NCBI RefSeq assembly: GCF_006265175.1
Contig: NZ_VDCQ01000015.1
Coordinates: 84,805-148,804, forward strand
Length of the DNA: 64,000 nt
Source of the DNA: Paenibacillus hemerocallicola
GTDB lineage: Bacteria; Bacillota; Bacilli; Paenibacillales; NBRC-103111
Reading direction: 5' to 3'
The notes beneath the pieces were generated by a model, which was not told the origin of the DNA, ran no database searches, and worked only from the letters and a program-made list of their open reading frames with translations. The position numbers and the translations under genes were made by a program. Shown one piece after another: positions 25,566-34,806 of the stretch (its first letter is position 1; every line of letters begins with the position of its first letter).

Positions 25566-26639
25566 GTGAAACCGTTCGTGCGCATTCTTCTTACCGGGGC
25601 AGGATCTCCGGCCGCTTCCGGCGTAATTCGGTCTCTCCGCTTAAACCGGGATATCGATGTTGAAATTATAGGCATGGATTGCAATCCGGAAGCCGTCGGA
25701 TTTCATATGTCGAACAAGCATGTCGTCGGCCCCCGAGCATCGGAGGAATCGTTCATACCCTTTGTCCTGAGTCTGTGCGCCGAGGAGAAAGTGGGGCTGC
25801 TCTTTTCTCTCGTCACGGATGAATTGATCAAGCTTGCGGAAGCGGAAGAGGAGCTGCTGCGGATCGGGACCCGATTGTCGATTTCCTCTGCGGATTCGCT
25901 GCGAAAAGTGATTCACAAAGGGCGATTGTATCAGGCGCTCCAAACTATGGGAATGGCCGTGCCCGAGTTCCGGATGGTCAACTCTCCGGAAGGTCTGATC
26001 TCCGCGTTGTATGAGCTTGGCTACCCGGCTCGGCCGGTATGCTTTAAGCCGGTCGTCTCGGACGGCAGCAGAGGGTTTCATATCGTGGACAACGGCGCGG
26101 ACAGGTTTCGCATGCTTTTCCAGGAGAAGCCTAGCTCCGCCCACATCAGCGAAGAAGAGCTGCTGCGGATTCTCCATGGACATACCATAATCCCGGAAAC
26201 CCTGGTTATGGAATATTTGCCGCATGAGGAGTATAGCGTGGATCTTCTGGTCAAGCACGGTGAGGCCGTCGTTGCGGTTCCAAGGCTGAGGGAGGTTACG
26301 GTAGGGGGAATTACGACAAAGAGCTCGATTGCGAAGGAGCGGGATATTGTCGATTACGCAGTTGCGGTCGTCGAGTCCATGCAATTGAATGGGAACATCG
26401 GCGTGCAAGTCCGCCGAGACCGGCTGCGACAGCCGAAAATCGTGGAAATTAACCCGAGAATCCAGGGGACGATCGTACACTGCACGGCGGCCGGGATCAA
26501 CCTTCCGGCGCTAGCCGTAAAACAAGCGCTTGATATCCCGCCAAGCAAAGATGAACTGGAGATCAGGTGGGGAACCCGGATGACGCGTTATTGGGAGGAG
26601 GTTTTCTACGATGTTCATGGATCTTCATATGCACTCTAA
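25566..26639 (+). CDS. ATP-grasp domain protein (carbamoyl-phosphate-synthase-like)
   Basis: A 357-aa ATP-grasp ligase. The N-terminal nucleotide-like fold (VRILLTGAGSPAASGVIRSL) is followed by an ATP-grasp body with MEYLPHEEYSVDLLV and the metal-binding EINPRIQGT. The family joins a carboxylate to an amine or thiol through an acyl-phosphate. The start is GTG with a poorly spaced GGTGAT, so it may be weakly translated. It overlaps the PHP gene by 29 bases and is divergent from the PIG-L operon. Confidence 0.83.
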   Translation: MKPFVRILLTGAGSPAASGVIRSLRLNRDIDVEIIGMDCNPEAVGFHMSNKHVVGPRASEESFIPFVLSLCAEEKVGLLFSLVTDELIKLAEAEEELLRIGTRLSISSADSLRKVIHKGRLYQALQTMGMAVPEFRMVNSPEGLISALYELGYPARPVCFKPVVSDGSRGFHIVDNGADRFRMLFQEKPSSAHISEEELLRILHGHTIIPETLVMEYLPHEEYSVDLLVKHGEAVVAVPRLREVTVGGITTKSSIAKERDIVDYAVAVVESMQLNGNIGVQVRRDRLRQPKIVEINPRIQGTIVHCTAAGINLPALAVKQALDIPPSKDELEIRWGTRMTRYWEEVFYDVHGSSYAL

Positions 26640-27354
26640 TTACTCGGACGGCAAACATACACCGGAAGAAATGATCGAAGCCGCTATCGGCATCGGCTAC
26701 GAAGCGATGGCTATCACCGATCATGTATGGAAATCAAGCCCCTGGGTACCGGCGTACGCCGCGCATCTTCAGACGCTGAAGCGGAAATATCGGCATCGAA
26801 TCCGGCTTTATTCCGGTATCGAAGCGAAGGTCGTGTCGCTGGATGGCGATATTGATGCCGATCCCTCCTTTGATGCGCTCGTAGATCTCATTCTCGGGTC
26901 CATTCATCGCATTCCGAAGCCGGACGGCTACTATTCCACGGCGGACGGCGACCGATTGCCCAGAAGAGCGATCATCGAGCACTGGCTCGAGGCTTTCTGC
27001 CGGATGCTCGAAAATCCGCGTGTGGACATTATCGCCCATCCGCTGTCGGAGCTGAAGAAGTTCGGGATACGGGAAGAAGAGCTTCCTATGGCGGAAATCA
27101 CGGATCGGATTGCGGCTTCAGGCAAAATCCTGGAATTGAACGTTAGATACAATACCCCCGACCAATCCGTCATTCGGTTATCGGCGCAGAAAGGAACCGC
27201 GTTCCTGATCTCTTCCGACAGCCACACCGTTCGGGATTTGGTCTTAAACAGCAGGCTGGTCAAGGAGTTCACCGGCGGCGGGTTCCGGCTGGTCGATATC
27301 GACCGGTATGTAAGGGAGAAGAAAAACTGCCCTCCCCCAATAAGCGGATCCTGA
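26611..27354 (+). CDS. PHP-domain metal-dependent phosphoesterase
   Basis: A 247-aa PHP-fold enzyme. Motifs in order are DLHMHSNYSDGKHTPEEMIE, AITDHVW, GIEAKV, DIIAHPLSE and SSDSHT, giving the metal-binding His/Asp/Glu set of the histidinol-phosphatase/YcdX group. GGAGGAGG lies inside the end of the ATP-grasp gene, so the pair is coupled. The likely activity is phosphate ester hydrolysis; the substrate is unknown. Confidence 0.86.
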   Translation: MFMDLHMHSNYSDGKHTPEEMIEAAIGIGYEAMAITDHVWKSSPWVPAYAAHLQTLKRKYRHRIRLYSGIEAKVVSLDGDIDADPSFDALVDLILGSIHRIPKPDGYYSTADGDRLPRRAIIEHWLEAFCRMLENPRVDIIAHPLSELKKFGIREEELPMAEITDRIAASGKILELNVRYNTPDQSVIRLSAQKGTAFLISSDSHTVRDLVLNSRLVKEFTGGGFRLVDIDRYVREKKNCPPPISGS

Positions 27355-27363
27355 AGCTCGCTT

Positions 27364-27398
27364 AGTCCCCGTCCTTTCACAAGGCGGGGACTATTTTT
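27364..27398 (+). terminator. Terminator after the PHP gene
   Basis: AGTCCCCG (27364-27371) pairs with CGGGGACT (27385-27392), with an inner CCTT/AAGG pairing, followed by ATTTTTAC. Confidence 0.85.
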
Positions 27399-27557
27399 AC
27401 GCTTGCTTTGATCGACGAGGTGCGTAATGGGCATACAACTTGCGTTGAGCTAAGCTAAAGGCGAACTATAGTGTTAAACTGAGAATTAGCTGGATACCCC
27501 GAATCGTTCGCGATGGTTGATTGTTTTATATCTTTTCAAAAGGTGGATGGAAACCCA

Positions 27558-28412
27558 ATGAAGCAAAAAATAAAATATGACAATCCCATCCCAATTAATG
27601 CTTATCTTTGGTGTCCAAAACCTTATCCGGAGCCCCTTCATTTCCATTCAAGCCTGGAAATCGGCTATTGCCGGGAGGGCAGAGGGCAATTTATTTTTGA
27701 AAGTAAGCTTTATGAAGTACGCAAAGGCGATATCTTTATTGTCAATAATACGGAGCTTCATATTGCTCAATCTGCCCAGCACGATCCAAGCCGATATATT
27801 TTTTTGAATTTTGATCCCAGTCTCTTTCTTGAAGAAGATGATAAATTATTACTGCCATTTGCTTATCGATCGGAGAGATTTGAAAATCATATTGCAGCTG
27901 GAACACCGCTTGCCCAGCAAATCGGGGTACTCATTCAACAGATTTATGAGGAGCTTAACGCAAAAGCCGAGGGTTATCTAACGATTGCTCGTTGCAAATT
28001 GCTGGAGCTGGGCGTTATCTTGCTTCGCCATTACAGAAGCGCGTTCAGCAATGAGCAATGGGTAAAGATGTCCAATTCGCAGCGTGAGATCAAAGAAATG
28101 ATGCTATTTGTGAAAGAACGGTTCCAAGAGCCCCTTCAACTTACGGATGTTGCTGCCCATCTAGGCTGGGGCACCGCTCGGACAAGCCGCTTTTTTAAGG
28201 AGCATATAGGCAGCAGCTTTATCGCTTATATGACACAGCTGCGGATTAGTGAAGCTAAAAAACAACTTGTCACGAACCTTGATAGTATCGCAGACATTAG
28301 TTTTTCCAGCGGGTTTCAGAGCTTGGCGTCCTTCTATCGAGCCTTTAACTCCGCTGTCGGCATGTCGCCTCAAGAATACCGTAAACAATATGGCGTTAAG
28401 CAATTATTTTGA
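27558..28412 (+). CDS. AraC-family regulator, partner of ADP-ribosylglycohydrolase 1
   Basis: A 284-aa regulator with an N-terminal cupin (LHFHSSLEIGYCREGRG) and two C-terminal HTH motifs (LTDVAAHLGWGTARTSRFFK and ADISFSSGFQSLASFYRAF). ATG 27558 has AAAGGTGG upstream; the longer frame from 27513 has no site. It is a clear paralogue of the regulator at 37976, which also precedes an ADP-ribosylglycohydrolase. Its sequence is visibly more A+T-rich than that copy. It probably controls the gene 85 bases downstream. Confidence 0.87.
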   Translation: MKQKIKYDNPIPINAYLWCPKPYPEPLHFHSSLEIGYCREGRGQFIFESKLYEVRKGDIFIVNNTELHIAQSAQHDPSRYIFLNFDPSLFLEEDDKLLLPFAYRSERFENHIAAGTPLAQQIGVLIQQIYEELNAKAEGYLTIARCKLLELGVILLRHYRSAFSNEQWVKMSNSQREIKEMMLFVKERFQEPLQLTDVAAHLGWGTARTSRFFKEHIGSSFIAYMTQLRISEAKKQLVTNLDSIADISFSSGFQSLASFYRAFNSAVGMSPQEYRKQYGVKQLF

Positions 28413-28497
28413 GAAGCGTGAAGGAAATTGAGAGGATTCGCTAAAGCCAAATCAGTATAATCAGCTTAAAATCTCTGATTAAAAAGGTGGTTTTACG

Positions 28498-29904
28498 ATG
28501 GCTGGCTGGGAAAGATTAAGGGAAATTGTACATTTGGAAATCATACAAAGGGGAGAAGAAGGCTGCGATGTAAGCGGGTTTCAGGACAAATGGGCAGCTG
28601 CTGGAGATGACGAAGCGAAGTTGATGGTGGTGTATCGTCAGTTGATGGAGCTTGAAATTAGTGCTGATTTCCCCTATCAAGAGCCTTCAGATTTGCCTGG
28701 CATTCTTGCGATGCGGCCAGAAGGAGCGCGAAAACTAACGACAGATAAATCTGAAGCCGAATGGCTTAATCAATTTCAAGGTGCTTGGCTCGGTCGAAGT
28801 ATAGGGTGCGCCTTGGGGAAACCGTTTGAGAACCGTCAATTTATGTCGGGCAGCGGGGGAAGAGCCGGATGGAAAAATATTGAGCTATGGTTCAAAGGAG
28901 CAGATGCCTGGCCAATTCGCGGATATACCCCAGGGAGTTCACGGGCGTCCGTCGAGTATGACTTGAAGGTGAATGACTGGTGCCGGAAAAGCTGGAAAGA
29001 ACATATTCAGTTTATGGAATCCGACGATGATATTCGTTATACCGTGTTAGGCTTAATTCTTTTAGAGGAAAAAGGATTGGATTTCGATGCTTGGGATATT
29101 GGCAAGCTGTGGCATAAGTATCTTAGCTATCAGCAAGTGTGTACAGCGGAGACGCAAGCTTATTTGAATTTCGCTCAGGTGACCTCCCATATGCAAGGCG
29201 AAAAAACGGAGGACTGGGCACAGAAAAGTGAATGGGTGCGAACCTGGTTAAATCCGTATCGGGAATGGATTGGAGCTCAAATCAGAGCCGATGGCTTTGC
29301 TTACGGCGCGGCAGGAAATCCGGAGCTGGCAGCCGAATTGGCTTGGCGGGATGCTTCCTTTTCCCATGTGAAGAACGGTATCTATGGGGAAATGTTTGTG
29401 GCCGCCATGATTGCAGCCGCTTTTAATGAAACGGATAATGAACGCATTGTAGAAATTGGACTTAGTGAAATTCCCAGCAACTGCCGATTGGCTCATGATA
29501 TTCGCAAAGCGGTAAAAATTGCGCACAGTGCTGTTGACCAATTGGATGTAGTCGATCGGATCTGGGAAGCGTTCAAGCACTATCATTGCGTCCACACCAA
29601 CAATAATGCAGCCTTAGTTGCCGCGTCGCTCATCTTTGCTAAGGACGATTTCGAACTGGCCGTTACGACGGCAGTGCTAGGCGGTTGGGATACCGATTGC
29701 AACGGAGCTACCGTTGGATCGATTATGGGCGCTAAGCTCGGAGCCGACAAGCTTCCGGCCTATTGGGTCGAGCCCCTTCACGATACGTTATACGCCATGG
29801 TGACAGGATTTCATCCGATCGCGATTTCGGAATGCGCCCAACGCAGCTATGAGGTGTTTAAGAAGATATCTGCACAATATTCCGCTGGACAGAAGCCTTC
29901 ATAA
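28498..29904 (+). CDS. ADP-ribosylglycohydrolase-family protein, copy 1
   Basis: A 468-aa protein. A 90-residue N-terminal helical part is unlike classic family members. It is followed by the fold's motifs: GAWLGRSIGCALGKPFE, ESDDDIRYTVLGL in place of the usual TDDT, HTNNNAALVAASLIF and GGWDTDCNGATVGSIMGA, which hold the magnesium ligands. The family cleaves N- or O-glycosidic links to ribose and related sugars. The catabolic context suggests a small N-glycoside rather than a modified protein. AAAGGTGG precedes the ATG. A more G+C-rich paralogue lies at 38918. Confidence 0.85.
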   Translation: MAGWERLREIVHLEIIQRGEEGCDVSGFQDKWAAAGDDEAKLMVVYRQLMELEISADFPYQEPSDLPGILAMRPEGARKLTTDKSEAEWLNQFQGAWLGRSIGCALGKPFENRQFMSGSGGRAGWKNIELWFKGADAWPIRGYTPGSSRASVEYDLKVNDWCRKSWKEHIQFMESDDDIRYTVLGLILLEEKGLDFDAWDIGKLWHKYLSYQQVCTAETQAYLNFAQVTSHMQGEKTEDWAQKSEWVRTWLNPYREWIGAQIRADGFAYGAAGNPELAAELAWRDASFSHVKNGIYGEMFVAAMIAAAFNETDNERIVEIGLSEIPSNCRLAHDIRKAVKIAHSAVDQLDVVDRIWEAFKHYHCVHTNNNAALVAASLIFAKDDFELAVTTAVLGGWDTDCNGATVGSIMGAKLGADKLPAYWVEPLHDTLYAMVTGFHPIAISECAQRSYEVFKKISAQYSAGQKPS

Positions 29905-29925
29905 ATTCAAGCGATATAATCAAAG

Positions 29926-29949
29926 ACCGGCCCGATGGGCTGGTTTTTT
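29926..29949 (+). terminator. Terminator after ADP-ribosylglycohydrolase 1
   Basis: ACCGGCCC (29926-29933) pairs with GGGCTGGT (29937-29944) with one wobble and a GAT loop, then TTTTTA. Confidence 0.8.
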
Positions 29950-30336
29950 ACGTTAAAGAAAAGTTTAACTTCGCTAAAGCGGTAAAGCGAAGTGCGACTT
30001 TCTTTACCAAGAAAAGCAACTCATACAGCTCGGATGTACTTCATCGAAAAGGCTTCGATCAGAAGCATTTCTTATATTTCAGATTACAAAATAACAAAAT
30101 TGAAAACGTTTTATATCGAGCTATTCACTATTTTTGTGGGGTTTAATGTGGATAACACGAAGGCGGCAAAATGTTAAAGAACATAACAACCTTACAAAAT
30201 CGCAAAAGACAGAAGACACGACAGCATTGTTGTTTGGCCGCTGGAAACGTAATATGAGGGTCAAGAAGCAAGGATGGTTCGTATATACGACCTCGCATCC
30301 TGCTATCTAATGTAAACTGCTGGAGGGGCAAAAGAT
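29950..30336. promoter_or_regulatory. A+T-rich regulatory gap before amidohydrolase 1
   Basis: There is no gene here. Two features stand out. TGAAAACGTTTTAT at 30101-30114 resembles a catabolite-response (CcpA) site but lacks the final CA. A 10-bp palindrome, CGTATATACG at 30280-30289, sits about 50 bases before the amidohydrolase start, flanked by GGATG and CATCC. Either could control the downstream pair. Confidence 0.4.
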
Positions 30337-31467
30337 ATGCAGACTTCGAATACCGACAAAAAGGTACCGGCGGACCAGCGTCCGAAGCTGAAACGATCCA
30401 TTATTGATTGCGACATTCATCATGCGACGGGGATGAATGCCATAAAACCCTATTTGCCGCGAGCCTATCAAGAGCTGGTGAAGCAATATGGTCCTGCGCT
30501 GCCAGGAGGCATGCACTTTAATGGAGGCGTGGGCGGTCGAATGGCCGATGCGTATCCCGAAGGCGGCGGCTCTGCCGGCAGTGATTTGGAATTGATGAAA
30601 AAGCAGCATCTGGATCGCTACAATGTCGAATACGGCATTCTGACCGGGGAAGGTTATGCGATGCATGCTACTCCCAATTATGATTATGCTGCCGCAATTT
30701 GCCGGGCGATTAATGAATATACGATTGAGCATTGGCTTTCGCGGGAAAGCAGGTTGAGGGGCTCCGTATTTATCTCGAAGCAAGAGCCGAAGCTTGCATC
30801 GCAAGAAATTGATCGTGTCGGAGGCCGGCCCGATATGGTTCAGGTCATTGTTTCAAGCGGAGCCTCGCTTCCTTATGGAAACAGGTTTTATGATCCTATT
30901 TACGAGGCTTGTGTTCGCCATAACTTGCCATTCACCATCCACGTTGGATTAGAAGGCGAAGGTATTAATAGCCCGCATACCGGGGCTGGGTATGTCACTC
31001 ACTACATTGAGCAACGGTGCGCACGTCCCGCGGTAATGGCCGCCCATTTGGCCAGCTTTATTTTCGATGGGGTATTCGAGCGCTTCCCTGCTTTGAAGGT
31101 TGTATTGCAGGAAGCCGGCGTACTGTGGCTTGCCCCGTTCCTGTGGAAGCTCGACCAAGAATGGAAAGGGCTGCGTGTACAAACGCCTTGGGTCCGCAAG
31201 AAGCCGAGCGAATATTTCCGGGAGCATATCCGCGTTACCACACAGCCGTTCGAGGAGACGCCAAACCGCGAGATTTTCGATCATTTGTTAGAGAGCATCT
31301 ATGCCAAAGAAACGCTGATGTTTTGCAGCGATTATCCGCATTGGGATTACGATTCACCGAGTCAAGCGCTGCCCAAACTGGATCATGAGCTATGGGACAG
31401 CATCTACTATCAGAATGCAGCCAAGCTGTATGGTCTGCCTCAACGTCAAACGGAGGAGATGAAATGA
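30337..31467 (+). CDS. Amidohydrolase-superfamily (COG2159-like) metal-dependent hydrolase/decarboxylase, copy 1
   Basis: A 376-aa TIM-barrel enzyme. The metal motif HxH-like DCDIHHATG opens the fold; FTIHVG, MAAHLASF and CSDYPHWDYDSP supply further His/Asp ligands, as in the ACMSD/LigW/2-pyrone hydrolase group. Members either hydrolyse or decarboxylate ring acids. CTGGAGGGG precedes the ATG. The last codons overlap the Rieske start (ATGA), so the two proteins are made together. A paralogue lies at 34807. Confidence 0.86.
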   Translation: MQTSNTDKKVPADQRPKLKRSIIDCDIHHATGMNAIKPYLPRAYQELVKQYGPALPGGMHFNGGVGGRMADAYPEGGGSAGSDLELMKKQHLDRYNVEYGILTGEGYAMHATPNYDYAAAICRAINEYTIEHWLSRESRLRGSVFISKQEPKLASQEIDRVGGRPDMVQVIVSSGASLPYGNRFYDPIYEACVRHNLPFTIHVGLEGEGINSPHTGAGYVTHYIEQRCARPAVMAAHLASFIFDGVFERFPALKVVLQEAGVLWLAPFLWKLDQEWKGLRVQTPWVRKKPSEYFREHIRVTTQPFEETPNREIFDHLLESIYAKETLMFCSDYPHWDYDSPSQALPKLDHELWDSIYYQNAAKLYGLPQRQTEEMK

Positions 31468-31844
31468 AGCGAAGCTCGCGGCACATCGTAGGGACGGTAG
31501 GGGAGATTCCGCCTGGCACCCATAAAATTGTGGAGGTTGAGGGCCGGAGTGTAGGTATCTATAATATTAACGGAGTCTTTCATGCTCTGCGCAATATATG
31601 CCCTCATCAAGGGGCAGAGCTGTGCAAAGGACTGGTGACAGCCTATGTTTCTTCTAGAGGCTCGGGTGACTTTCGGTTTGAAAGAGAGGGTGAAATTGTG
31701 CGTTGCCCCTGGCATCAGTGGGAATTTGACATTTCTACAGGCTGCATGATCGTAGATGCGGCCATGCGCACCAAAACGTATGATGTCACGGTGGAGAAAT
31801 TCGGTGTCTCCGTCGATAACGATCTTATTCTGGTTCATATGTAA
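31464..31844 (+). CDS. Small Rieske [2Fe-2S] ferredoxin, copy 1
   Basis: A 126-aa soluble protein. The cluster ligands are CPH in NICPHQGAELC and CPWH in RCPWHQWEFD, the CxH...CxxH Rieske pattern. It carries electrons and lacks the catalytic domain of a ring-hydroxylating oxygenase, so it needs a partner. Translation is coupled to the amidohydrolase upstream. The pairing with an amidohydrolase recurs in this island but no oxygenase large subunit or reductase is present; the PhyH enzymes do not use ferredoxins in known cases. Confidence 0.88.
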   Translation: MKRSSRHIVGTVGEIPPGTHKIVEVEGRSVGIYNINGVFHALRNICPHQGAELCKGLVTAYVSSRGSGDFRFEREGEIVRCPWHQWEFDISTGCMIVDAAMRTKTYDVTVEKFGVSVDNDLILVHM

Positions 31845-31850
31845 GAAAGT

Positions 31851-31901
31851 AAAAACCTCTCTCAAACGGGCCGGATGCAGCTGCCAAAGAGAGAGGTTTT
31901 T
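31851..31901. terminator. 13-bp perfect terminator between the two Rieske genes
   Basis: AAAAACCTCTCTC (31851-31863) pairs perfectly with GAGAGAGGTTTTT (31889-31901) with a 25-base loop. T-runs on both sides would serve both converging operons. Confidence 0.8.
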
Positions 31902-32094
31902 CTTTCGCTTCTACTCATGTTCAATCATCTTCACCATTTGCAACAATAGAAGTACTACCGGAATCGGGAGAGCCGTGCGTATTGCAAGGAACGAGGCATC
32001 CGGCTCAACGGCCCGCCGCTCGGTCGGCCCTCGAAGCAAACGGACGCCGCTGAGGCCCTATTTAGTTTGCAACACAAGCTGTGTGCCGCTCGGG

Positions 32095-32469
32095 CTACAT
32101 ATGAATGAAGACATGCTCTTCCTCGACGGTAACGCCGAACGTTTCCACCGTTACTTCGTAAGAGCGCGTCCGCATGTCGGGATCAACGATCATGCAGCCC
32201 GTCTTGATGTCAAACTCCCACTGATGCCAGGGACAGCGGATGATTTCGCCTTGCCGTGTCTGTTCGTAGACGCCCGCTTCGTCCGACACGATCAGCGGTC
32301 GTACCAATCCTTTGCACAGCTCCGCGCCTTGATGGGGGCAAACGTTGCGAAGCGCGTAAAACGTTCCGTCCACATTGTAGACGCCGATGGACCGTCCGCC
32401 CGCCTCCACCAGCTTGTGCGTACCCGGCGGGATTTCCGACGTCTTGGCCACCGCATATTTTTGCCTCAT
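32095..32469 (-). CDS. Small Rieske [2Fe-2S] ferredoxin, copy 2
   Basis: A 124-aa paralogue of the protein at 31464. Ligands are in NVCPHQGAELC and RCPWHQWEFD. ATG 32469 is chosen because GAGGT is eight bases upstream; an open frame to 32529 overlaps the preceding gene's end. It follows a solute-binding lipoprotein gene by 22 bases in one operon, and its own amidohydrolase partner (34807) lies further upstream on the same strand. Confidence 0.88.
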   Translation of the reverse strand: MRQKYAVAKTSEIPPGTHKLVEAGGRSIGVYNVDGTFYALRNVCPHQGAELCKGLVRPLIVSDEAGVYEQTRQGEIIRCPWHQWEFDIKTGCMIVDPDMRTRSYEVTVETFGVTVEEEHVFIHM

Positions 32470-32491
32470 ATTCGATACCTCGCTTTTCGCC

Positions 32492-33793
32492 TTACGGGTT
32501 GTCCTGAATCCACTTGTTAATCTCTTCATCGGCGTTGCGGGTTGCCGTGTTCAAGTCGATCTTATCATTTAAATATTCGGTCACATGCTTGTTGGCGATC
32601 TCATAGCTTTTGGAGTGCCATTTGGTGAAGGCGGCGGCATTCGGATTCGGCTTGCTTTTGAAAATGCTAGACAGCTTTTTACCTTTCAATCCCGGATTTT
32701 CCGAACCGAAATATTCCTTGAACTTCGGGTCGACGAGCAGCGGCACACGGCCGGTCTGGCTCGTACTGATACGGGACACATCGTCGGACAAAAACACCTG
32801 CATCGATTTCAACGCGTCATCCTTGTATTTGCTCGTGCTGCTGATCGCCATGATGTGCAGATCGTATTGCGTGAAGATGTTCGGCTTGTCCTTATAGCTC
32901 GGATATTGCGCCACGTCCCAGTTCAGTCCGGACGTCGGCAGCACATCGAGCAGCGAGATCGAGGCGAACATCGCCGTCGTTTTGTTTTTAAGAAACGGAT
33001 CGCCGCCTAACTTCGGCGGATTGCCCGGAATCGAATAGATTTGCTTGGCGATTTCCAGCGCTTTTTTGAACGTATCGGTCGTCAAATTCGACTTGTTCGT
33101 CGCCGCGTTGACCGGAAGAATACCGAGCTGCAGCGTCAAGCGCGTCCAAACGTCCATCGTCAGCCCGGAATATTGCGTTTCGCCTTCTTGGCGCGACATT
33201 TTTTTGGCGAGCTCCATCGCATCCTCCCAAGTCATGCCGTCTCCCGGATAGGCCACCCCGAACTTGTCAAACAAATCTTTATTATAATAGAGGGCGTTGA
33301 ATTGCATATGATAGGGAAGCCCGTACAGCTCGCCCGATTTGGATAAATCGGTCAACGTTTTCAGAGCGCCTTGATCGAACCGGTTCAGATCGGCCTTGGC
33401 TGCGTTCAGCATCGGCTTCAAGTCGGTCACGATTCCCAGGTCTTTGTAGTCGCCCCAGTTGCCGTTGAAAAACGTAAACAGATCGACCTGCTCTTTCGCT
33501 GCCAGCGCTTCGGCGATCGCTTTAGGCGAGCCTTGCACGCGTTCCATCGTAATGTACGGATATTTCGCTTTGACCGGATCGGCGATCAGCAGCTTGAAAT
33601 GCTCCGGCGTCATCCCCAGCGTCTCGAATACTTTGAGCGTAATCGGCTCCTTAGGCGCTTCAGCGGCGGGGGGTGCGCCTTTATCCGCAGGAGCCGCCTT
33701 GGAATCCGCCGAATCGGACTTGCTGCAGCCGGCAGCGCTGAGGATGACGGCCAATGCCAAACAGGAAAACGAATACCATTTCATACGGTTCAA
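32492..33793 (-). CDS. Extracellular solute-binding lipoprotein (ABC sugar type), copy 1
   Basis: A 433-aa family-1 binding protein. A signal peptide ends in the lipobox SAAGC, then a Ser/Ala/Pro linker, then the binding domain with YGLPYHMQFNALYYNKDLFD and KFGVAYPGDGMTWEDAMELA. The start is TTG 33793, eight bases after GGGAGG; the very long open frame continuing upstream is chance. No permease or ATPase gene accompanies it. Family members deliver oligosaccharides to MalFG-like permeases. Here it may use a distant permease or act as a sensor partner. Confidence 0.87.
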   Translation of the reverse strand: MNRMKWYSFSCLALAVILSAAGCSKSDSADSKAAPADKGAPPAAEAPKEPITLKVFETLGMTPEHFKLLIADPVKAKYPYITMERVQGSPKAIAEALAAKEQVDLFTFFNGNWGDYKDLGIVTDLKPMLNAAKADLNRFDQGALKTLTDLSKSGELYGLPYHMQFNALYYNKDLFDKFGVAYPGDGMTWEDAMELAKKMSRQEGETQYSGLTMDVWTRLTLQLGILPVNAATNKSNLTTDTFKKALEIAKQIYSIPGNPPKLGGDPFLKNKTTAMFASISLLDVLPTSGLNWDVAQYPSYKDKPNIFTQYDLHIMAISSTSKYKDDALKSMQVFLSDDVSRISTSQTGRVPLLVDPKFKEYFGSENPGLKGKKLSSIFKSKPNPNAAAFTKWHSKSYEIANKHVTEYLNDKIDLNTATRNADEEINKWIQDNP

Positions 33794-33907
33794 TCGAAAT
33801 TCCTCCCTTTTCGAAATTGGATAAACATTTACAATTATTTTGTTAGTTTGTCGTCTATTCATGGTATAATCGGTGAAAGGATGCAGGATGCAAGAGGAGG
33901 CCGATCC

Positions 33908-34771
33908 ATGCGAGAAACCGCTTTCGAATTTCATGAAACCGTTTACTTTGTTCCCGATGCGTTTGCCAAAAGCGGCGGCGTCTGGCTGCTGCGCGTTGGA
34001 CATAATATCGCCAAGCCCGAATACCGTATAGAACCCCGGAATATCGCTTGGTATAACATTCATTTCATTATGCAAGGGCAGCTGCACATGTATTACGACC
34101 ACAAGCAGGTACTGCTGAACAAGGGAGACGCATTTTGCATGTTTCCCGGCATACATTACAAATACGGACAAGGTAACGGAGAGAAGCCGCTGAAAATGCT
34201 CTGGATCTCCTTTGACGGCGCTCAGTCGCACACCTTGCTGACGAAAGCGGGTTTTTCCGAAAGCGCGCCTTATTTGATACAGGTGATGACCAAGGAACTG
34301 CACCATACGCTGCAGCAAATGTTCGTTCCGCCCAGCGAAGGCTACCGGCGCAGCCTGGAGCTGCAATCCGTCCTCTATCGCGCATTCAGCTTGATGACAC
34401 CAGATGAAGAAAGCGCTATACCTGCGAACGGTCCGGCACACTGGATTCCGAAAAGCATCGAATATATGCAAACCCATTACATGGAGCGAATAACGGTACA
34501 AGATGTATCCGCCTACCTGTCCGTTCATCGCGCTTATTTGTCCAAAGTGTTCACCGAAAAGGTCGGCATGACGCCAATGCGCTATTTGGAGAAACTCAAA
34601 ATGGATAAGGCACTTGAGCTTCTGCATATTACGACGCATTCGATTCAAGATATAGCCGTCATGATCGGCTACTCCGATCCTTACACATTTACACATGCGT
34701 TCAGCAAATATTACGGCATACCGCCTGGGAAATGGCGTCGAACGCATGCAGCCAAGCTGTCGGAAAGCTAG
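33908..34771 (+). CDS. AraC-family regulator, divergent from the solute-binding protein
   Basis: A 287-aa regulator. The cupin half shows WYNIHFIMQGQLHMYYDHKQ, the C-terminal half ITVQDVSAYLSVHRAYLSKV and DIAVMIGYSDPYTFTHAFSK. GAGGAGG is eight bases from ATG 33908; the much longer open frame starting near 33371 runs through the neighbouring gene and is rejected. It is divergent from the solute-binding protein across 114 bp and converges on amidohydrolase 2, so it probably controls one or both. Confidence 0.88.
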   Translation: MRETAFEFHETVYFVPDAFAKSGGVWLLRVGHNIAKPEYRIEPRNIAWYNIHFIMQGQLHMYYDHKQVLLNKGDAFCMFPGIHYKYGQGNGEKPLKMLWISFDGAQSHTLLTKAGFSESAPYLIQVMTKELHHTLQQMFVPPSEGYRRSLELQSVLYRAFSLMTPDEESAIPANGPAHWIPKSIEYMQTHYMERITVQDVSAYLSVHRAYLSKVFTEKVGMTPMRYLEKLKMDKALELLHITTHSIQDIAVMIGYSDPYTFTHAFSKYYGIPPGKWRRTHAAKLSES

Positions 34772-34806
34772 CTAGCGGCGTTCGACGCGGGTAAAGTAGA
34801 TGGCTG

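Noticed and set aside
33371..33907. N-terminal extension of the AraC gene at 33908
   Set aside because: It is antisense to the solute-binding gene; the GAGGAGG site and cupin domain start at 33908.
32492..34747. 751-codon open frame extending the solute-binding protein upstream
   Set aside because: It overlaps the AraC gene on the other strand. The lipoprotein signal and ribosome binding site fix the start at 33793.
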